Source: Stutzerimonas stutzeri
GTDB lineage: Bacteria > Pseudomonadota > Gammaproteobacteria > Pseudomonadales > Pseudomonadaceae
Assembly (NCBI RefSeq): GCF_002890895.1
Contig: NZ_POUL01000008.1
Location: forward strand, 1 to 64,000
Direction of reading: 5' to 3'
DNA: 64,000 bases
Part shown: positions 9,235 to 18,660 of the stretch, piece by piece
How the letters are laid out: each line of letters opens with the position of its first letter
How positions within the stretch are numbered: position 1 is the stretch's first letter
Program-made: the position numbers and the translations under genes
Notes under the pieces: model-generated
What the model saw: only the letters and a program-made list of their open reading frames with translations
Databases searched by the model: none
What the model was told of the DNA's origin: nothing

Positions 9235-10551
9235 ATGACTCTGCGAAAATTCGCAGGGCTAGGAGCCCTTTTGTCTCTGATAAGCCCCGGCATCGCCATG
9301 GCGCAGGAGGCAACGCTTGATTCCGGCGATACGGCATGGATGCTCACAGCCACTGCGCTGGTGCTGTTCATGACGATTCCAGGCCTGGCGCTGTTCTACG
9401 GCGGCATGGTCCGTTCCAAGAACATCCTCTCGGTCATGATGCAGTGCTTCGCCATCACCGGCCTGATGAGCATCCTGTGGATGGTCTACGGTTACAGCCT
9501 GGCGTTCGACACGGCGGGCATGGAAGCAGGCGTCACCAACCTCAACTCTTTCGTCGGCGGACTCGGGCGTGCATTCCTGAGTGGCCTGACGCCCGACAGC
9601 CTCACCGGCACCGTACCGGAAAGCGTGTTCATCACCTTCCAGATGACGTTCGCCATCATTACCCCGGCGCTGATCGTCGGTGCCTTCGCCGAGCGCATGA
9701 AGTTCTCCGCGATGCTGGTATTCATGGGCGTCTGGTTCACGCTGGTGTATGCGCCGATCGCCCATATGGTCTGGGGCGGCGACGGCGGCCTGATGTGGGA
9801 CTGGGGCGTGCTTGATTTTGCGGGCGGCACCGTGGTCCACATCAACGCGGGTATTGCTGGCCTCGTGGCTTGCATAGTGCTCGGCAAGCGCAAGGGCTTT
9901 CCGACCACCCCGATGGCGCCGCACAACCTCGGCCTCACCCTGGTCGGCGCGGCGATGCTCTGGATCGGCTGGTTCGGCTTCAACGCCGGCTCGTCGCTGG
10001 CTGCTAACGGCACCGCGGGCATGGCCATGCTGGTTACCCAGATCGCAACCGCTGCGGCTGCGCTGAGCTGGATGTTTGCTGAGTGGCTGACCCACGGCAA
10101 ACCCAGCGCGCTGGGCATCGCTTCAGGTGTGGTGGCCGGCCTGGTTGCCATCACCCCAGCCGCCGGCACGGTCGGCCCGATGGGCGCGCTGATCATCGGT
10201 CTCGCCTCGGGCGTCATCTGCTTCTTCTGTGCCACCAGCCTTAAACGCAAGCTCGGTTATGACGATTCCCTGGACGCCTTTGGTGTGCACGGGGTCGGCG
10301 GCATCGTCGGTGCGCTGTTGACGGGTGTGTTTGCGGCCCCGGCACTGGGCGGCTTCGGTGAGGTGGAAAACATCGCACTGCAGCTGTGGATCCAGTTCAA
10401 GGGCGTGCTCTTCACCGTCGTCTACACCGCCATCGTCACCTTCGTGATCCTCAAGGTGATCGATGTGGTAATGGGGCTGCGTGTCACCGAAGAAGAAGAA
10501 ACCATCGGCCTGGACCTCAGCCTGCACAACGAGCGCGGCTACAACCTGTAA
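9235..10551 (+). CDS. amtB1: Ammonium transporter AmtB1
   Basis: A 438-residue Amt/MEP/Rh-family channel. An N-terminal signal peptide is visible (ISPGIAMAQ cleavage region, about residue 23), as in E. coli AmtB, followed by eleven membrane segments. Pore residues are intact: twin histidines H202 (GGTVVHINAG) and H352 (FGVHGVGG), phenylalanine gate in FAIITPALIVGAFAER, and the aspartate of VLDFAGG. The C-terminal cytoplasmic region that contacts GlnK reads GLRVTEEEETIGLDLSLHNE. It lies 123 bp after glnK and is probably co-transcribed from the sigma-54 promoter. Confidence 0.95.
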   Translation: MTLRKFAGLGALLSLISPGIAMAQEATLDSGDTAWMLTATALVLFMTIPGLALFYGGMVRSKNILSVMMQCFAITGLMSILWMVYGYSLAFDTAGMEAGVTNLNSFVGGLGRAFLSGLTPDSLTGTVPESVFITFQMTFAIITPALIVGAFAERMKFSAMLVFMGVWFTLVYAPIAHMVWGGDGGLMWDWGVLDFAGGTVVHINAGIAGLVACIVLGKRKGFPTTPMAPHNLGLTLVGAAMLWIGWFGFNAGSSLAANGTAGMAMLVTQIATAAAALSWMFAEWLTHGKPSALGIASGVVAGLVAITPAAGTVGPMGALIIGLASGVICFFCATSLKRKLGYDDSLDAFGVHGVGGIVGALLTGVFAAPALGGFGEVENIALQLWIQFKGVLFTVVYTAIVTFVILKVIDVVMGLRVTEEEETIGLDLSLHNERGYNL

Positions 10552-10562
10552 GCACACGGAGT

Positions 10563-10585
10563 GCGCCCGGAGCCAACCCGGGCGC
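10563..10585 (+). other. Hairpin between amtB1 and amtB2
   Basis: GCGCCCGG and CCGGGCGC form a perfect 8-bp stem with a seven-base loop in the 80-bp gap. The trailing sequence CTTAACC has no T-run, so full termination is unlikely; partial attenuation or mRNA end stabilisation is possible. Confidence 0.65.
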
Positions 10586-10631
10586 CTTAACCGAACAGCG
10601 CTGTAAGGCGCTCGGCAAAAGGTGATAAAAA

Positions 10632-11885
10632 ATGGATAGCACAGCTTTGATACCCGTCCAGTACGGACTCGATACCTTCTACTTCCTCATCTGCGGTGCG
10701 CTGGTGATGTGGATGGCCGCCGGTTTTTCCATGCTCGAAGCCGGTTTGGTTCGGGCGAAAAACACCGCTGAAATCCTCACCAAGAACATCGTGCTCTACG
10801 CCGTGGCATCGATCATGTACCTGCTGATCGGTTACTACATCATGTATTCCAGCCCGGACGGCGGCATCCTGCCGAGCCTGGGCTTCCTGATCGGTGACGA
10901 GAACGCCGTCGACGTAGTCGCCGCAGGGGGCGAGGACGCGCCTTATTACTCGACCCGTGCCGACTTCTTCTTCCAGGTCGTCTTCGCCGCAACCTGCATG
11001 TCAGTGGTGTCGGGTGCAGTGGCCGAGCGGATGAAGCTCTGGGCATTTATCGCTTTCGCGGTGGTGATGACTGGCGTGATCTATCCCGTACAGGGCTTCT
11101 GGAAGTGGGGCGGCGGTTTCCTCGATGCGGCCGGTTTCCTCGACTTCGCGGGCTCTGGTCTGGTGCACATGGCGGGCGCATCCGCTGCCCTGGCTGGCGT
11201 GCTGCTGCTTGGTCCGCGCAAGGGTAAGTACGGCCCTAACGGACAGATCAACGCGATTCCCGGCGCCAACCTGCCGTTGGCGACCCTGGGGGCCTTTATC
11301 CTGTGGATGGGCTGGTTCGGCTTCAACGGCGGTTCGCAGCTGAAGATGAGCACCATCGAAGACGCCAACGCTGTAGCTCAGGTGTTCACCAACACCAACA
11401 TGGCGGCCGCCGGTGGCCTGGTTGCGGCGCTGATCACGGCACGTCTGCTGTTCGGTAAGTCGGATCTGACCATGGTCCTAAACGGTGCGCTGGCTGGCCT
11501 GGTTGCGATTACCGCTGAGCCACTGACGCCAAGCGCGCTGCAGTCGGTGCTCATCGGTGGCGTGGGTGGCGTGCTGGTGGTCTTCAGCATCCTGGCCCTG
11601 GACAAACTCAAGCTCGATGACCCGGTCGGTGCCATTTCGGTGCATGGCGTGGTGGGCATGTGGGGTCTGCTGGCGGTGCCGCTGACCAATGCGGACGCGA
11701 CATTCGGCGCGCAGTTGCTGGGCCTGGTGTCGATCTTCGCCTGGGTGTTCATTGCCAGCTTGATCGTCTGGGGCATCCTCAAAGCGGTCATGGGGCTGCG
11801 GGTGAGCGAAGAGGAAGAATACGAGGGCGTCGACGTTGTCGAGTGCGGCCTCGAGGCTTATCCGGAGTTCACCAACAAGCGCTGA
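10632..11885 (+). CDS. amtB2: Second, diverged ammonium transporter AmtB2
   Basis: A 417-residue Amt-family protein without a cleavable signal peptide; it opens with MDSTALIPVQYGLDTFYFLI. The ammonium-conduction residues are kept: H179 (GSGLVHMAGA), H338 (SVHGVVGMW), the gate region VVFAATCMSVVSGAVAERMK and the aspartate in GFLDFAGS. It is clearly diverged from AmtB1, so it looks like an ancient paralogue or acquired copy rather than a recent duplication. The C-terminus GLRVSEEEEYEGVDVVECG suggests GlnK contact. AAGGTGAT precedes the ATG by six bases. A strong terminator follows. Confidence 0.93.
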   Translation: MDSTALIPVQYGLDTFYFLICGALVMWMAAGFSMLEAGLVRAKNTAEILTKNIVLYAVASIMYLLIGYYIMYSSPDGGILPSLGFLIGDENAVDVVAAGGEDAPYYSTRADFFFQVVFAATCMSVVSGAVAERMKLWAFIAFAVVMTGVIYPVQGFWKWGGGFLDAAGFLDFAGSGLVHMAGASAALAGVLLLGPRKGKYGPNGQINAIPGANLPLATLGAFILWMGWFGFNGGSQLKMSTIEDANAVAQVFTNTNMAAAGGLVAALITARLLFGKSDLTMVLNGALAGLVAITAEPLTPSALQSVLIGGVGGVLVVFSILALDKLKLDDPVGAISVHGVVGMWGLLAVPLTNADATFGAQLLGLVSIFAWVFIASLIVWGILKAVMGLRVSEEEEYEGVDVVECGLEAYPEFTNKR

Positions 11886-11901
11886 GTTCACCGCTGTTGA
11901 T

Positions 11902-11931
11902 AAGGGCGCCTCAGGGCGCCCTTTGTTTTTT
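11902..11931 (+). terminator. Rho-independent terminator of the glnK operon
   Basis: AAGGGCGCC and GGCGCCCTT form a 9-bp stem with TCAG loop, directly followed by TTGTTTTTT. It lies 16 bp after amtB2. Confidence 0.9.
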
Positions 11932-11982
11932 CTGGCGCCGCGCTAGAATGCGCGCGTTCAAGAGCCGAAGGGGTCTTTGAGA

Positions 11983-12408
11983 ATGTGGCGACAGACACTC
12001 ATCACGCTGCGCCCGAGGCCGCGAGGCTTCCATCTGATAACCGACGAGCTGCTTGCACAGCTGCCGGAACTGCAACAATGCGAGGCCGGTCTGTTACACC
12101 TGTGGCTGCGGCATACCTCGGCTTCATTGACCATCAATGAGAATGCCGATGGTGCAGTCCGGCGCGATTTCGAGCGGTTTTTCAACCGTCTTGTGCCGCA
12201 GGGCGAAGCTGGCTACGAACACGATTACGAAGGGCCGGACGATCTGCCGGCACATTTCAAGGCGAGCCTGTTGGGTTGCCAGGTGAGTTTGCCCGTACGC
12301 GAGGGGCGCTTGGCGCTGGGGACCTGGCAGGGCGTCTATCTGGGGGAACACCGGGATCAAGGTGGCGCCAGGCAAGTACTGGCCACGTTGCACGGAATGG
12401 CAAGTTGA
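11983..12408 (+). CDS. yjbQ: YjbQ-family secondary thiamine-phosphate synthase-like enzyme
   Basis: A 141-residue protein of the YjbQ/UPF0047 family. Conserved blocks are [34 protein letters not shown] and [17 protein letters not shown], which hold the probable active-site histidine, glutamate and arginine residues. E. coli YjbQ shows weak thiamin-phosphate synthase activity, but the true cellular role is uncertain. The ATG at 11983 is preferred over the TTG two codons earlier; GAAGGGG lies about ten bases upstream. It is followed by sutA, the same order as in P. aeruginosa. Confidence 0.85.
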   Translation: MWRQTLITLRPRPRGFHLITDELLAQLPELQQCEAGLLHLWLRHTSASLTINENADGAVRRDFERFFNRLVPQGEAGYEHDYEGPDDLPAHFKASLLGCQVSLPVREGRLALGTWQGVYLGEHRDQGGARQVLATLHGMAS

Positions 12409-12481
12409 ATTTTTTTTGGCGATGGCGAACAAAGCACATCGCTGGGCTATAACTTCCGCTTTGGCAAGTACGAGGTTGAAC

Positions 12482-12823
12482 ATGAGCGACGAAGAATTAG
12501 AACAAGACGATCTGGACACAAACGACGAGGACGAGGACGAGGGCGAGGAGTTGGCTGCTGCCGATGACGGCGAAGCCGAAAACAGCGCCGACGACGAAAG
12601 CACTGACAGTGACCGTGCGACGCCCACCAGTAAAAAGAAGGCCAAGGCGGTTGTTGTCGAAGAGCTGCCGAGTCTGGAGGCCAAGCAGAAGGAACGGGAC
12701 GAGTTGGCTCGTGCGATGGAAGAGTTTCTGGCACGCGGGGGGCGCGTACAGGAAGTCGAACCCAACGTCGTCGCTGATCCGCCGAAGAAGCCCGACAGTA
12801 AATACGGCAGCCGCCCTATCTAA
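12482..12823 (+). CDS. sutA: RNA polymerase-associated transcription regulator SutA
   Basis: A 113-residue, strongly acidic, largely disordered protein. Residues 1-40 are Asp/Glu rich, followed by a lysine patch (TSKKKAKAVVVEE), a helix (LEAKQKERDELARAMEEFLARGG) and a conserved tail VVADPPKKPDSKYGSRPI. This matches SutA of P. aeruginosa, which binds RNA polymerase and supports gene expression in slow-growing cells. GAGG lies six bases before the ATG. A terminator-like hairpin follows. Confidence 0.88.
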   Translation: MSDEELEQDDLDTNDEDEDEGEELAAADDGEAENSADDESTDSDRATPTSKKKAKAVVVEELPSLEAKQKERDELARAMEEFLARGGRVQEVEPNVVADPPKKPDSKYGSRPI

Positions 12824-12877
12824 CGTCGAGAAGTTCTGATTGGACAATAGGTCACGTCGCCAGGCGGGACCGCTAAG

Positions 12878-12906
12878 AAGCCCAGCACGGTTGTGTTGGG
12901 CTTTGT
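12878..12906. terminator. Terminator between sutA and the HAD gene
   Basis: AAGCCCAGCAC and GTGTTGGGCTT form an 11-bp stem (one G-T pair) with GGTT loop, then a short TTG tract. It lies between convergent genes and could serve both. Confidence 0.75.
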
Positions 12907-12927
12907 CGTATCTGCGGGAGCGTCAGG

Positions 12928-13623
12928 CTATCGCCACCGGGCGAGCAGCGCAGGCAACTCTGCCAGGCTGCGAACCTCGGCGTCGGGCTGGCCTTCGTGC
13001 TGCCACGCTTTTCCGCCCGGGTTGAACCAGATGGCACGAACGCCAGCGCGCTGCGCTCCGCCGATGTCATCGTCAGGATGGTCGCCGATATGGACGGCGT
13101 GCTCGGCGGCTACGCCCGCTCGCGCGAGCGCTTCCTGGAACGGTCGAGGGTCCGGCTTGCCAATCCCCAGCTCCTCCGCGCACAAGGCAAACTGGAAATA
13201 GTCGGCCAAGCCCAGCCGCCGGATGTCCGCGTTGCCGTTGGTCAGCACGCCAAGCGTGTAGTGATTGGCCAGATGCTCAAGCGTAGGGTGTACATCAGGA
13301 AAGAGGTCGATGGCGTGGCGCGCCTCGAGAAAGACTTCAAATGCCTGATCGGCGAGGGTGCCTGCCTCGCCTTCCAAGTAGCCGGCGTCATGCAGGGCGT
13401 GGAACAGGATGCGGCGGCGCAGCTCGCTGATACGGTGCTTGAGACCAGGTTCGGCCTCGACCAACATGCGGCGGATCGCGGCGAGCGATTCCACCGGAAA
13501 TCCGCCAAGCCGCGGTGCATGCTGACCCAGCCAGTCGCGCAGGCTGTTCTCCGCGCTGTGAATGACCGGGCCGACATCCCACAGTGTGTCGTCAAGGTCA
13601 AAGGTGATCAGTTGAATACTCAT
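12928..13623 (-). CDS. HAD-superfamily hydrolase (YigB-like phosphatase)
   Basis: A 231-residue haloacid dehalogenase-type phosphatase. Motif [10 protein letters not shown] gives the nucleophile D9 and acid/base D11; motif [11 protein letters not shown], motif III lysine in [10 protein letters not shown] and motif [14 protein letters not shown] are intact. YigB homologues dephosphorylate FMN or 5-amino-6-ribitylamino-uracil phosphate, but the substrate here cannot be read from sequence. Its ATG overlaps the xerC stop by four bases, so the two are translationally coupled, as in related Pseudomonas. Confidence 0.88.
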   Translation of the reverse strand: MSIQLITFDLDDTLWDVGPVIHSAENSLRDWLGQHAPRLGGFPVESLAAIRRMLVEAEPGLKHRISELRRRILFHALHDAGYLEGEAGTLADQAFEVFLEARHAIDLFPDVHPTLEHLANHYTLGVLTNGNADIRRLGLADYFQFALCAEELGIGKPDPRPFQEALARAGVAAEHAVHIGDHPDDDIGGAQRAGVRAIWFNPGGKAWQHEGQPDAEVRSLAELPALLARWR

Positions 13624-14519
13624 GGTTCACTGCCTTGCTTGCGTTTGGCGCGTGGGTGCGCCTGGTCATAGACCTTGGCCAGATGCTGGAAGTCCAGGTG
13701 GGTATAAATCTGAGTGGTGCCGATGTCTGCATGGCCGAGCAGCTCCTGCACGGAGCGCAAATCCTGGGAGGATTCCAGCATGTGGCTGGCAAAGCTGTGC
13801 CTGAGCATATGCGGGTGCAGGTGCTGACCCAGCTCACGCACGCCCGCCTGGCGCACCCTTAGCTGCACTGCTCGTGGTCCCAGGCGCCGCCCCTGCTGGC
13901 TGACGAACACGGCGCCATCCACCGGATTGCTCAACGCACGCAGCGGCAGCCAGGCCTCAAGGGCTTCGAGCGCTTTGCGGCCGACGGGTAGCACCCGCGC
14001 CTTGTTGCCCTTGCCTTGAACCTGAATCAGCCCGTCGGGCAGGTCCAGCTGATCGAGGTCAAGTCCGACCAGCTCGGCCAGGCGCAATCCTGATGAATAG
14101 AACAGCTCCAGCATCGCTTGGTCACGATGGCCGATGAAGTCGTCCTCGATACCGCCATCGAGCAGCTGCATGGCGCGGTCGGTGTCGAGCAGTCGCGGCA
14201 GGCGCCGTTCACCCTTGGGTGCGGAGATGCCGGCAGCCGGATCGTGGGCGCAGCGGCCCTCCTGATTGAGATAGCGATACAGCCCACGCATCGACGACAG
14301 CAACCGAGCAAGGCTGCGTCCGGATTGGCCCTGGCGATGCTGCTCGGCAATGAGCTGGCGTACATGCGGACTTTTCAGCTGCTGCCAGTCGGCCAGTCGC
14401 TGCTTGTCACAGAAGCTGACCACCTTGGCCAGGTCGCGACGATAGCCGTCGAGTGTATGTGGCGACATTTGCCGCTCGCTGCGCAAGTGTTCGAAGTAGG
14501 CGTCGAGGTCGGTTTGCAT
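13620..14519 (-). CDS. xerC: Site-specific tyrosine recombinase XerC
   Basis: A 299-residue recombinase that with XerD resolves chromosome dimers at dif. The N-terminal SAM-like DNA-binding domain covers about 1-90, the catalytic domain 110-290. The catalytic set is complete: R146 (SGLRLAEL), K170 (QGKGNKAR), H237 and R240 ([14 protein letters not shown]), H263 (LLGHADIG) and the nucleophile Y272 (TTQIYTHLD). The position in the lppL-lysA-dapF-DUF484-xerC-HAD cluster is the standard XerC context, distinguishing it from XerD or phage integrases. Confidence 0.96.
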   Translation of the reverse strand: MQTDLDAYFEHLRSERQMSPHTLDGYRRDLAKVVSFCDKQRLADWQQLKSPHVRQLIAEQHRQGQSGRSLARLLSSMRGLYRYLNQEGRCAHDPAAGISAPKGERRLPRLLDTDRAMQLLDGGIEDDFIGHRDQAMLELFYSSGLRLAELVGLDLDQLDLPDGLIQVQGKGNKARVLPVGRKALEALEAWLPLRALSNPVDGAVFVSQQGRRLGPRAVQLRVRQAGVRELGQHLHPHMLRHSFASHMLESSQDLRSVQELLGHADIGTTQIYTHLDFQHLAKVYDQAHPRAKRKQGSEP

Positions 14520-14549
14520 GAGCGGCTTCCTGGGAGTGCCGGCTAGCTA

Positions 14550-14581
14550 CGGGCTGCGCCTGACGCTCAGGCTGTAGCCCG
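14550..14581. repeat. Imperfect inverted repeat between DUF484 and xerC
   Basis: CGGGCT-gc-GCCTGA-cgc-TCAGGC-tgt-AGCCCG forms a long hairpin in the 83-bp gap. Its form resembles dispersed palindromic repeats of pseudomonads. A weak transcriptional break or RNA processing site is possible. Confidence 0.65.
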
Positions 14582-14602
14582 TCGTATCGGGAGGCTGGTC
14601 GC

Positions 14603-15298
14603 TCAGCGTACCGAGCGCAGCGGTGTGGAGTAGGACGGCAGCACGCGGGTCAGCACTTCGGCAATGTAGCCGAGGAACAAAGTGCCCAGTGAGCTCTTGT
14701 AGTGCTGCGGGTCTTCGCTGCCAATCGCGAGAATGCCCAGCTGCTGGTTCAGCGCGACCACCGCCGCCGAGCCGATGCTGCGGCTTTCCTGTTCGCCGAA
14801 GAGGTAAGCCAGTTCGTGCGGACGAAGCACGCCGCAGACAGTCTTGCCGCTGCCGAGCAGCCCGCCGATCGCTTGCTGGGCTTCAGCGCTGGTGACGCTG
14901 CGCCCCACTGGCAGCGGCGTTTCGCTGAACAGGATCAGGCTCACGAATGGCACCTGGAACTCGTGCCGCAGGCTTTCGTCCACGGCGCCGATGACTTCTT
15001 CCAGGCTATTGGCGTCCAGCAAATCCAGCACCAGGCGGCGCGTTTTGTCGAACAGCCGGTCGTTATCGCGCGCTACATCCATCAGGTGTGACAAACGATG
15101 GCGCACCTCGATGTTGCGCTCACGCAGCAGTTTGACCTGCCGCTCGACCAGCGACACGGCAGTGCCGGGCTGATGGGGAATGCGCAGCTCCAAAATCAGC
15201 TCGTCGTGATCGACAAAGAACTCCGGATGAGCCCGCAGATAGGCCGCGACGGCTTCTGCGTCCGGCAGCTGTGGCTTGTCCTGGTTTTGCTCGGTCAT
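14603..15298 (-). CDS. DUF484 (GAF-like) family protein
   Basis: A 231-residue protein of the DUF484 family, found beside xerC and dapF in many gammaproteobacteria. It opens with a helical stretch ([23 protein letters not shown]) and a coiled segment [17 protein letters not shown], followed by a GAF-like domain including [21 protein letters not shown]. No catalytic residues are apparent. The ATG at 15298 overlaps the dapF stop by four bases (ATGA), so translation is coupled. A role in envelope or cell division is only suggested by context. Confidence 0.85.
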   Translation of the reverse strand: MTEQNQDKPQLPDAEAVAAYLRAHPEFFVDHDELILELRIPHQPGTAVSLVERQVKLLRERNIEVRHRLSHLMDVARDNDRLFDKTRRLVLDLLDANSLEEVIGAVDESLRHEFQVPFVSLILFSETPLPVGRSVTSAEAQQAIGGLLGSGKTVCGVLRPHELAYLFGEQESRSIGSAAVVALNQQLGILAIGSEDPQHYKSSLGTLFLGYIAEVLTRVLPSYSTPLRSVR

Positions 15299-16125
15299 AG
15301 GCGAACCTGTCCTTCGAATACGCGAACGGCGGGGCCGGTCATCATAACGGGCTGTCCAGCGCCTGCCCATTCAATGGACAGACGGCCGCCCGGCAGATCG
15401 AGCTGCACCGGGGAATCCATCCAGCCTTGCTGAATCGCGGCGACTGCCGCCGCGCAGGCGCCGGTACCGCAGGCTTGGGTTTCGCCTGCGCCGCGCTCCC
15501 AGACTCGCAGCTTGGCGTGCTGACGGTCGATCACCTGGATGAAGCCGGCGTTGACCCGCTGGGGAAAGCGCGAATGATGCTCGATCTTCGGCCCGAGGCC
15601 GTGCACCGGAGCGTTGTCGACGTCCTCCACACGGAGCACGGCGTGGGGGTTGCCCATGGATACAGCGGCGATATTCAGCTGCTGGCCATCGACGTCTAGC
15701 GGATAACTCAAGGCCTGTATATCAGCCTGGAAAGGGATCTCGGCCGGAGTCAGGCGAGGCGGGCCCATGTCGACACTGATCTGCCCGTCAGGACGGATGT
15801 TCAGCTCGATAATGCCGCCTTTGGTCTCGACGCGGATCTGCCGCTTCATGGTCAGGCGCTTGTCCAGTACGAAGCGGGCAAAGCAGCGCGCACCGTTACC
15901 GCATTGCTCCACCTCCGACCCATCGGAGTTGAAGATGCGATAACGAAAATCCACGTCGGGGTTGTGCGGTGGCTCGACCAGCAGCAGCTGATCGAAACCC
16001 ACGCCGGTATGCCGATCGCCCCATTGCTTGGCGTGCTTGGGCTGGATGTGCGCGTGCTGGCTGATCAGGTCTATGACCATGAAATCGTTGCCCAGGCCGT
16101 GCATCTTGGTAAAACGCAAAAGCAT
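15295..16125 (-). CDS. dapF: Diaminopimelate epimerase
   Basis: A 276-residue enzyme converting LL- to meso-diaminopimelate for lysine and peptidoglycan. Both catalytic cysteines are present: C75 in [14 protein letters not shown] and C219 in [14 protein letters not shown]. The start [15 protein letters not shown] is the family N-terminus and fixes the ATG at 16125, ten bases after lysA. Length is as expected. It lies between lysA and DUF484 and is co-transcribed with both. Confidence 0.97.
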   Translation of the reverse strand: MLLRFTKMHGLGNDFMVIDLISQHAHIQPKHAKQWGDRHTGVGFDQLLLVEPPHNPDVDFRYRIFNSDGSEVEQCGNGARCFARFVLDKRLTMKRQIRVETKGGIIELNIRPDGQISVDMGPPRLTPAEIPFQADIQALSYPLDVDGQQLNIAAVSMGNPHAVLRVEDVDNAPVHGLGPKIEHHSRFPQRVNAGFIQVIDRQHAKLRVWERGAGETQACGTGACAAAVAAIQQGWMDSPVQLDLPGGRLSIEWAGAGQPVMMTGPAVRVFEGQVRL

Positions 16126-16135
16126 CGTCGTGGCC

Positions 16136-17383
<1,248 letters not shown>

Positions 17384-17393
17384 GAATGCCTCC

Positions 17394-17534
17394 TTACAGT
17401 TCGAATCGGTCTTTGGAACGTTCTTTGGCAGTTGCCTCGTCGTCCGGTAGGTAAAGCGGGCCTTTCTGGCCGCAGCCGGTAAGCGCGGAAGCGAGAACCG
17501 CCAATGCGATGAGTGGAAGCAGCAGACGCTTCAT
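17394..17534 (-). CDS. lppL: Small lipoprotein LppL (LptM-like)
   Basis: A 46-residue lipoprotein too short for usual gene finders. The product begins [17 protein letters not shown] and has lipobox LTGC with the lipidated cysteine near residue 21, followed by [12 protein letters not shown]. The motif [10 protein letters not shown] is the hallmark of the small lipoproteins always found upstream of lysA; E. coli LptM of this family assists LptD assembly. Its stop lies ten bases before lysA, so it heads the operon. AGGA lies about ten bases before the ATG. Confidence 0.9.
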   Translation of the reverse strand: MKRLLLPLIALAVLASALTGCGQKGPLYLPDDEATAKERSKDRFEL

Positions 17535-17735
17535 TGGGGTGTAATCCTAGAAAAATCGATGGGCCGGAGTATACCCAGCACCTGTCGGATTGCCTATGTG
17601 GCCGCGCTCGCCGGTCCCACATCGGAAACCTGCCCGGACCGCCGCTCGCTAGACGCGGCGGTGGCCTGCTAAGCTCGTCCGCATCGTCGGTGGCCCCCGG
17701 TGCCACCGTGCAACCCGTACCGAGGAAATGGATTC

Positions 17736-18068
17736 ATGAGCCTGAGCGAAGCCCGCTTTCACGATCTTGTCGATGCTGCGCAGGAAGAAATCGAGGACGT
17801 GTTCGACCACAGCGGTATGGACGTCGATCTGGAGAATTCCGGTGGCGTGCTGACCGTGCGTTTCGAGAATGGCACCCAGTTGATCTTCAGTCGTCAGCCC
17901 CCGCTGCGCCAGCTGTGGGTGGCCGCGCGTTCCGGTGGATTCCATTTCGACTACGACGAGTCCAACTCGCTGTGGATCTGTGATGCCAACGATGAGCGTC
18001 TCGGCGAACTCTTGTCCCGAGTTACCGAGCAGCAGGGTGGAGAGGCGCTTGAATTCGAAGACCTGTGA
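17736..18068 (+). CDS. cyaY: Iron donor protein CyaY (frataxin homologue)
   Basis: A 110-residue frataxin-like protein that regulates iron delivery and cysteine desulfurase in Fe-S assembly. The acidic first helix (EARFHDLVDAAQEEIEDVFD) for iron binding and the beta-sheet signature QLWVAARSGGFHFDY are present. The ATG at 17736 has GAGGA about ten bases before it. It diverges from lppL across about 200 bp that must contain both promoters. A strong terminator follows. Confidence 0.95.
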   Translation: MSLSEARFHDLVDAAQEEIEDVFDHSGMDVDLENSGGVLTVRFENGTQLIFSRQPPLRQLWVAARSGGFHFDYDESNSLWICDANDERLGELLSRVTEQQGGEALEFEDL

Positions 18069-18152
18069 AGGTGGCGCGCAGCTGATCCAAGCCACGAATC
18101 AGGTGCCCTTGCTTATTTAATGAGCTGTGATAGGGTCGGTTACAGGTTAAAT

Positions 18153-18187
18153 AACCCCGCCTTTGGGCGGGGTTTTGTTTTTTTTGT
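18153..18187 (+). terminator. Rho-independent terminator after cyaY
   Basis: AACCCCGCC and GGCGGGGTT form a 9-bp GC-rich stem with TTTG loop, followed by TTGTTTTTTTTG. It separates cyaY from rnk. Confidence 0.92.
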
Positions 18188-18219
18188 CTGTTTACTTTTT
18201 CAGGAGCTGACCCGCACCC

Positions 18220-18627
18220 ATGACCAGCGCACCGCCCATCATCATCACTCAACCCGATCTCCAGCGACTCGAGCGCTTGCTCGACGGTCTGGCTGACTAC
18301 GGTCCGGCCGCCGAGGCGCTCGAAGAGGAGTTGTCCCGCGCCCAGGTGGTCGAGCGCAGCGAGTTGCCCGCCGGCGTGGTGTCGATGAACTCCCGCGTTC
18401 ATTGCCGCGATGAGGGTGTCGGCAAGGATTATCATCTGACGCTGGTGTTTCCTCAGGATGCCGGCAAGGAAGGAACCGTTTCGGTCCTGGCGCCGGTAGG
18501 CACAGCGCTGTTGGGCATGACCGTGGGCCAACACATTGATTGGCCAACACCCAGTGGCAAGGTACTCAAGCTGACCCTGCTGGCTGTCGAGTACCAGCCG
18601 GAAGCCGCGGGCGACGTCAATCTCTGA
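18220..18627 (+). CDS. rnk: Regulator of nucleoside diphosphate kinase Rnk
   Basis: A 135-residue Rnk protein: N-terminal short coiled coil (DLQRLERLLDGL...ALEEELSRAQVV) and C-terminal FKBP-like GreA/GreB domain (TVSVLAPVGTALLGMTVGQHIDWPTPSG). Rnk binds RNA polymerase but, with its short coiled coil, lacks transcript-cleavage activity; in P. aeruginosa it affects Ndk and alginate. It sits between cyaY and convergent cyaA, the Pseudomonas order. Confidence 0.92.
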   Translation: MTSAPPIIITQPDLQRLERLLDGLADYGPAAEALEEELSRAQVVERSELPAGVVSMNSRVHCRDEGVGKDYHLTLVFPQDAGKEGTVSVLAPVGTALLGMTVGQHIDWPTPSGKVLKLTLLAVEYQPEAAGDVNL

Positions 18628-18660
18628 GAAGTTTGTGACGAAGCGCGTTCGCACAACGGT

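Noticed and set aside
9259..10250. Long minus-strand frames opposite amtB1
   Set aside because: They are antisense shadows of a clearly recognisable ammonium channel and have no plausible start or domain.
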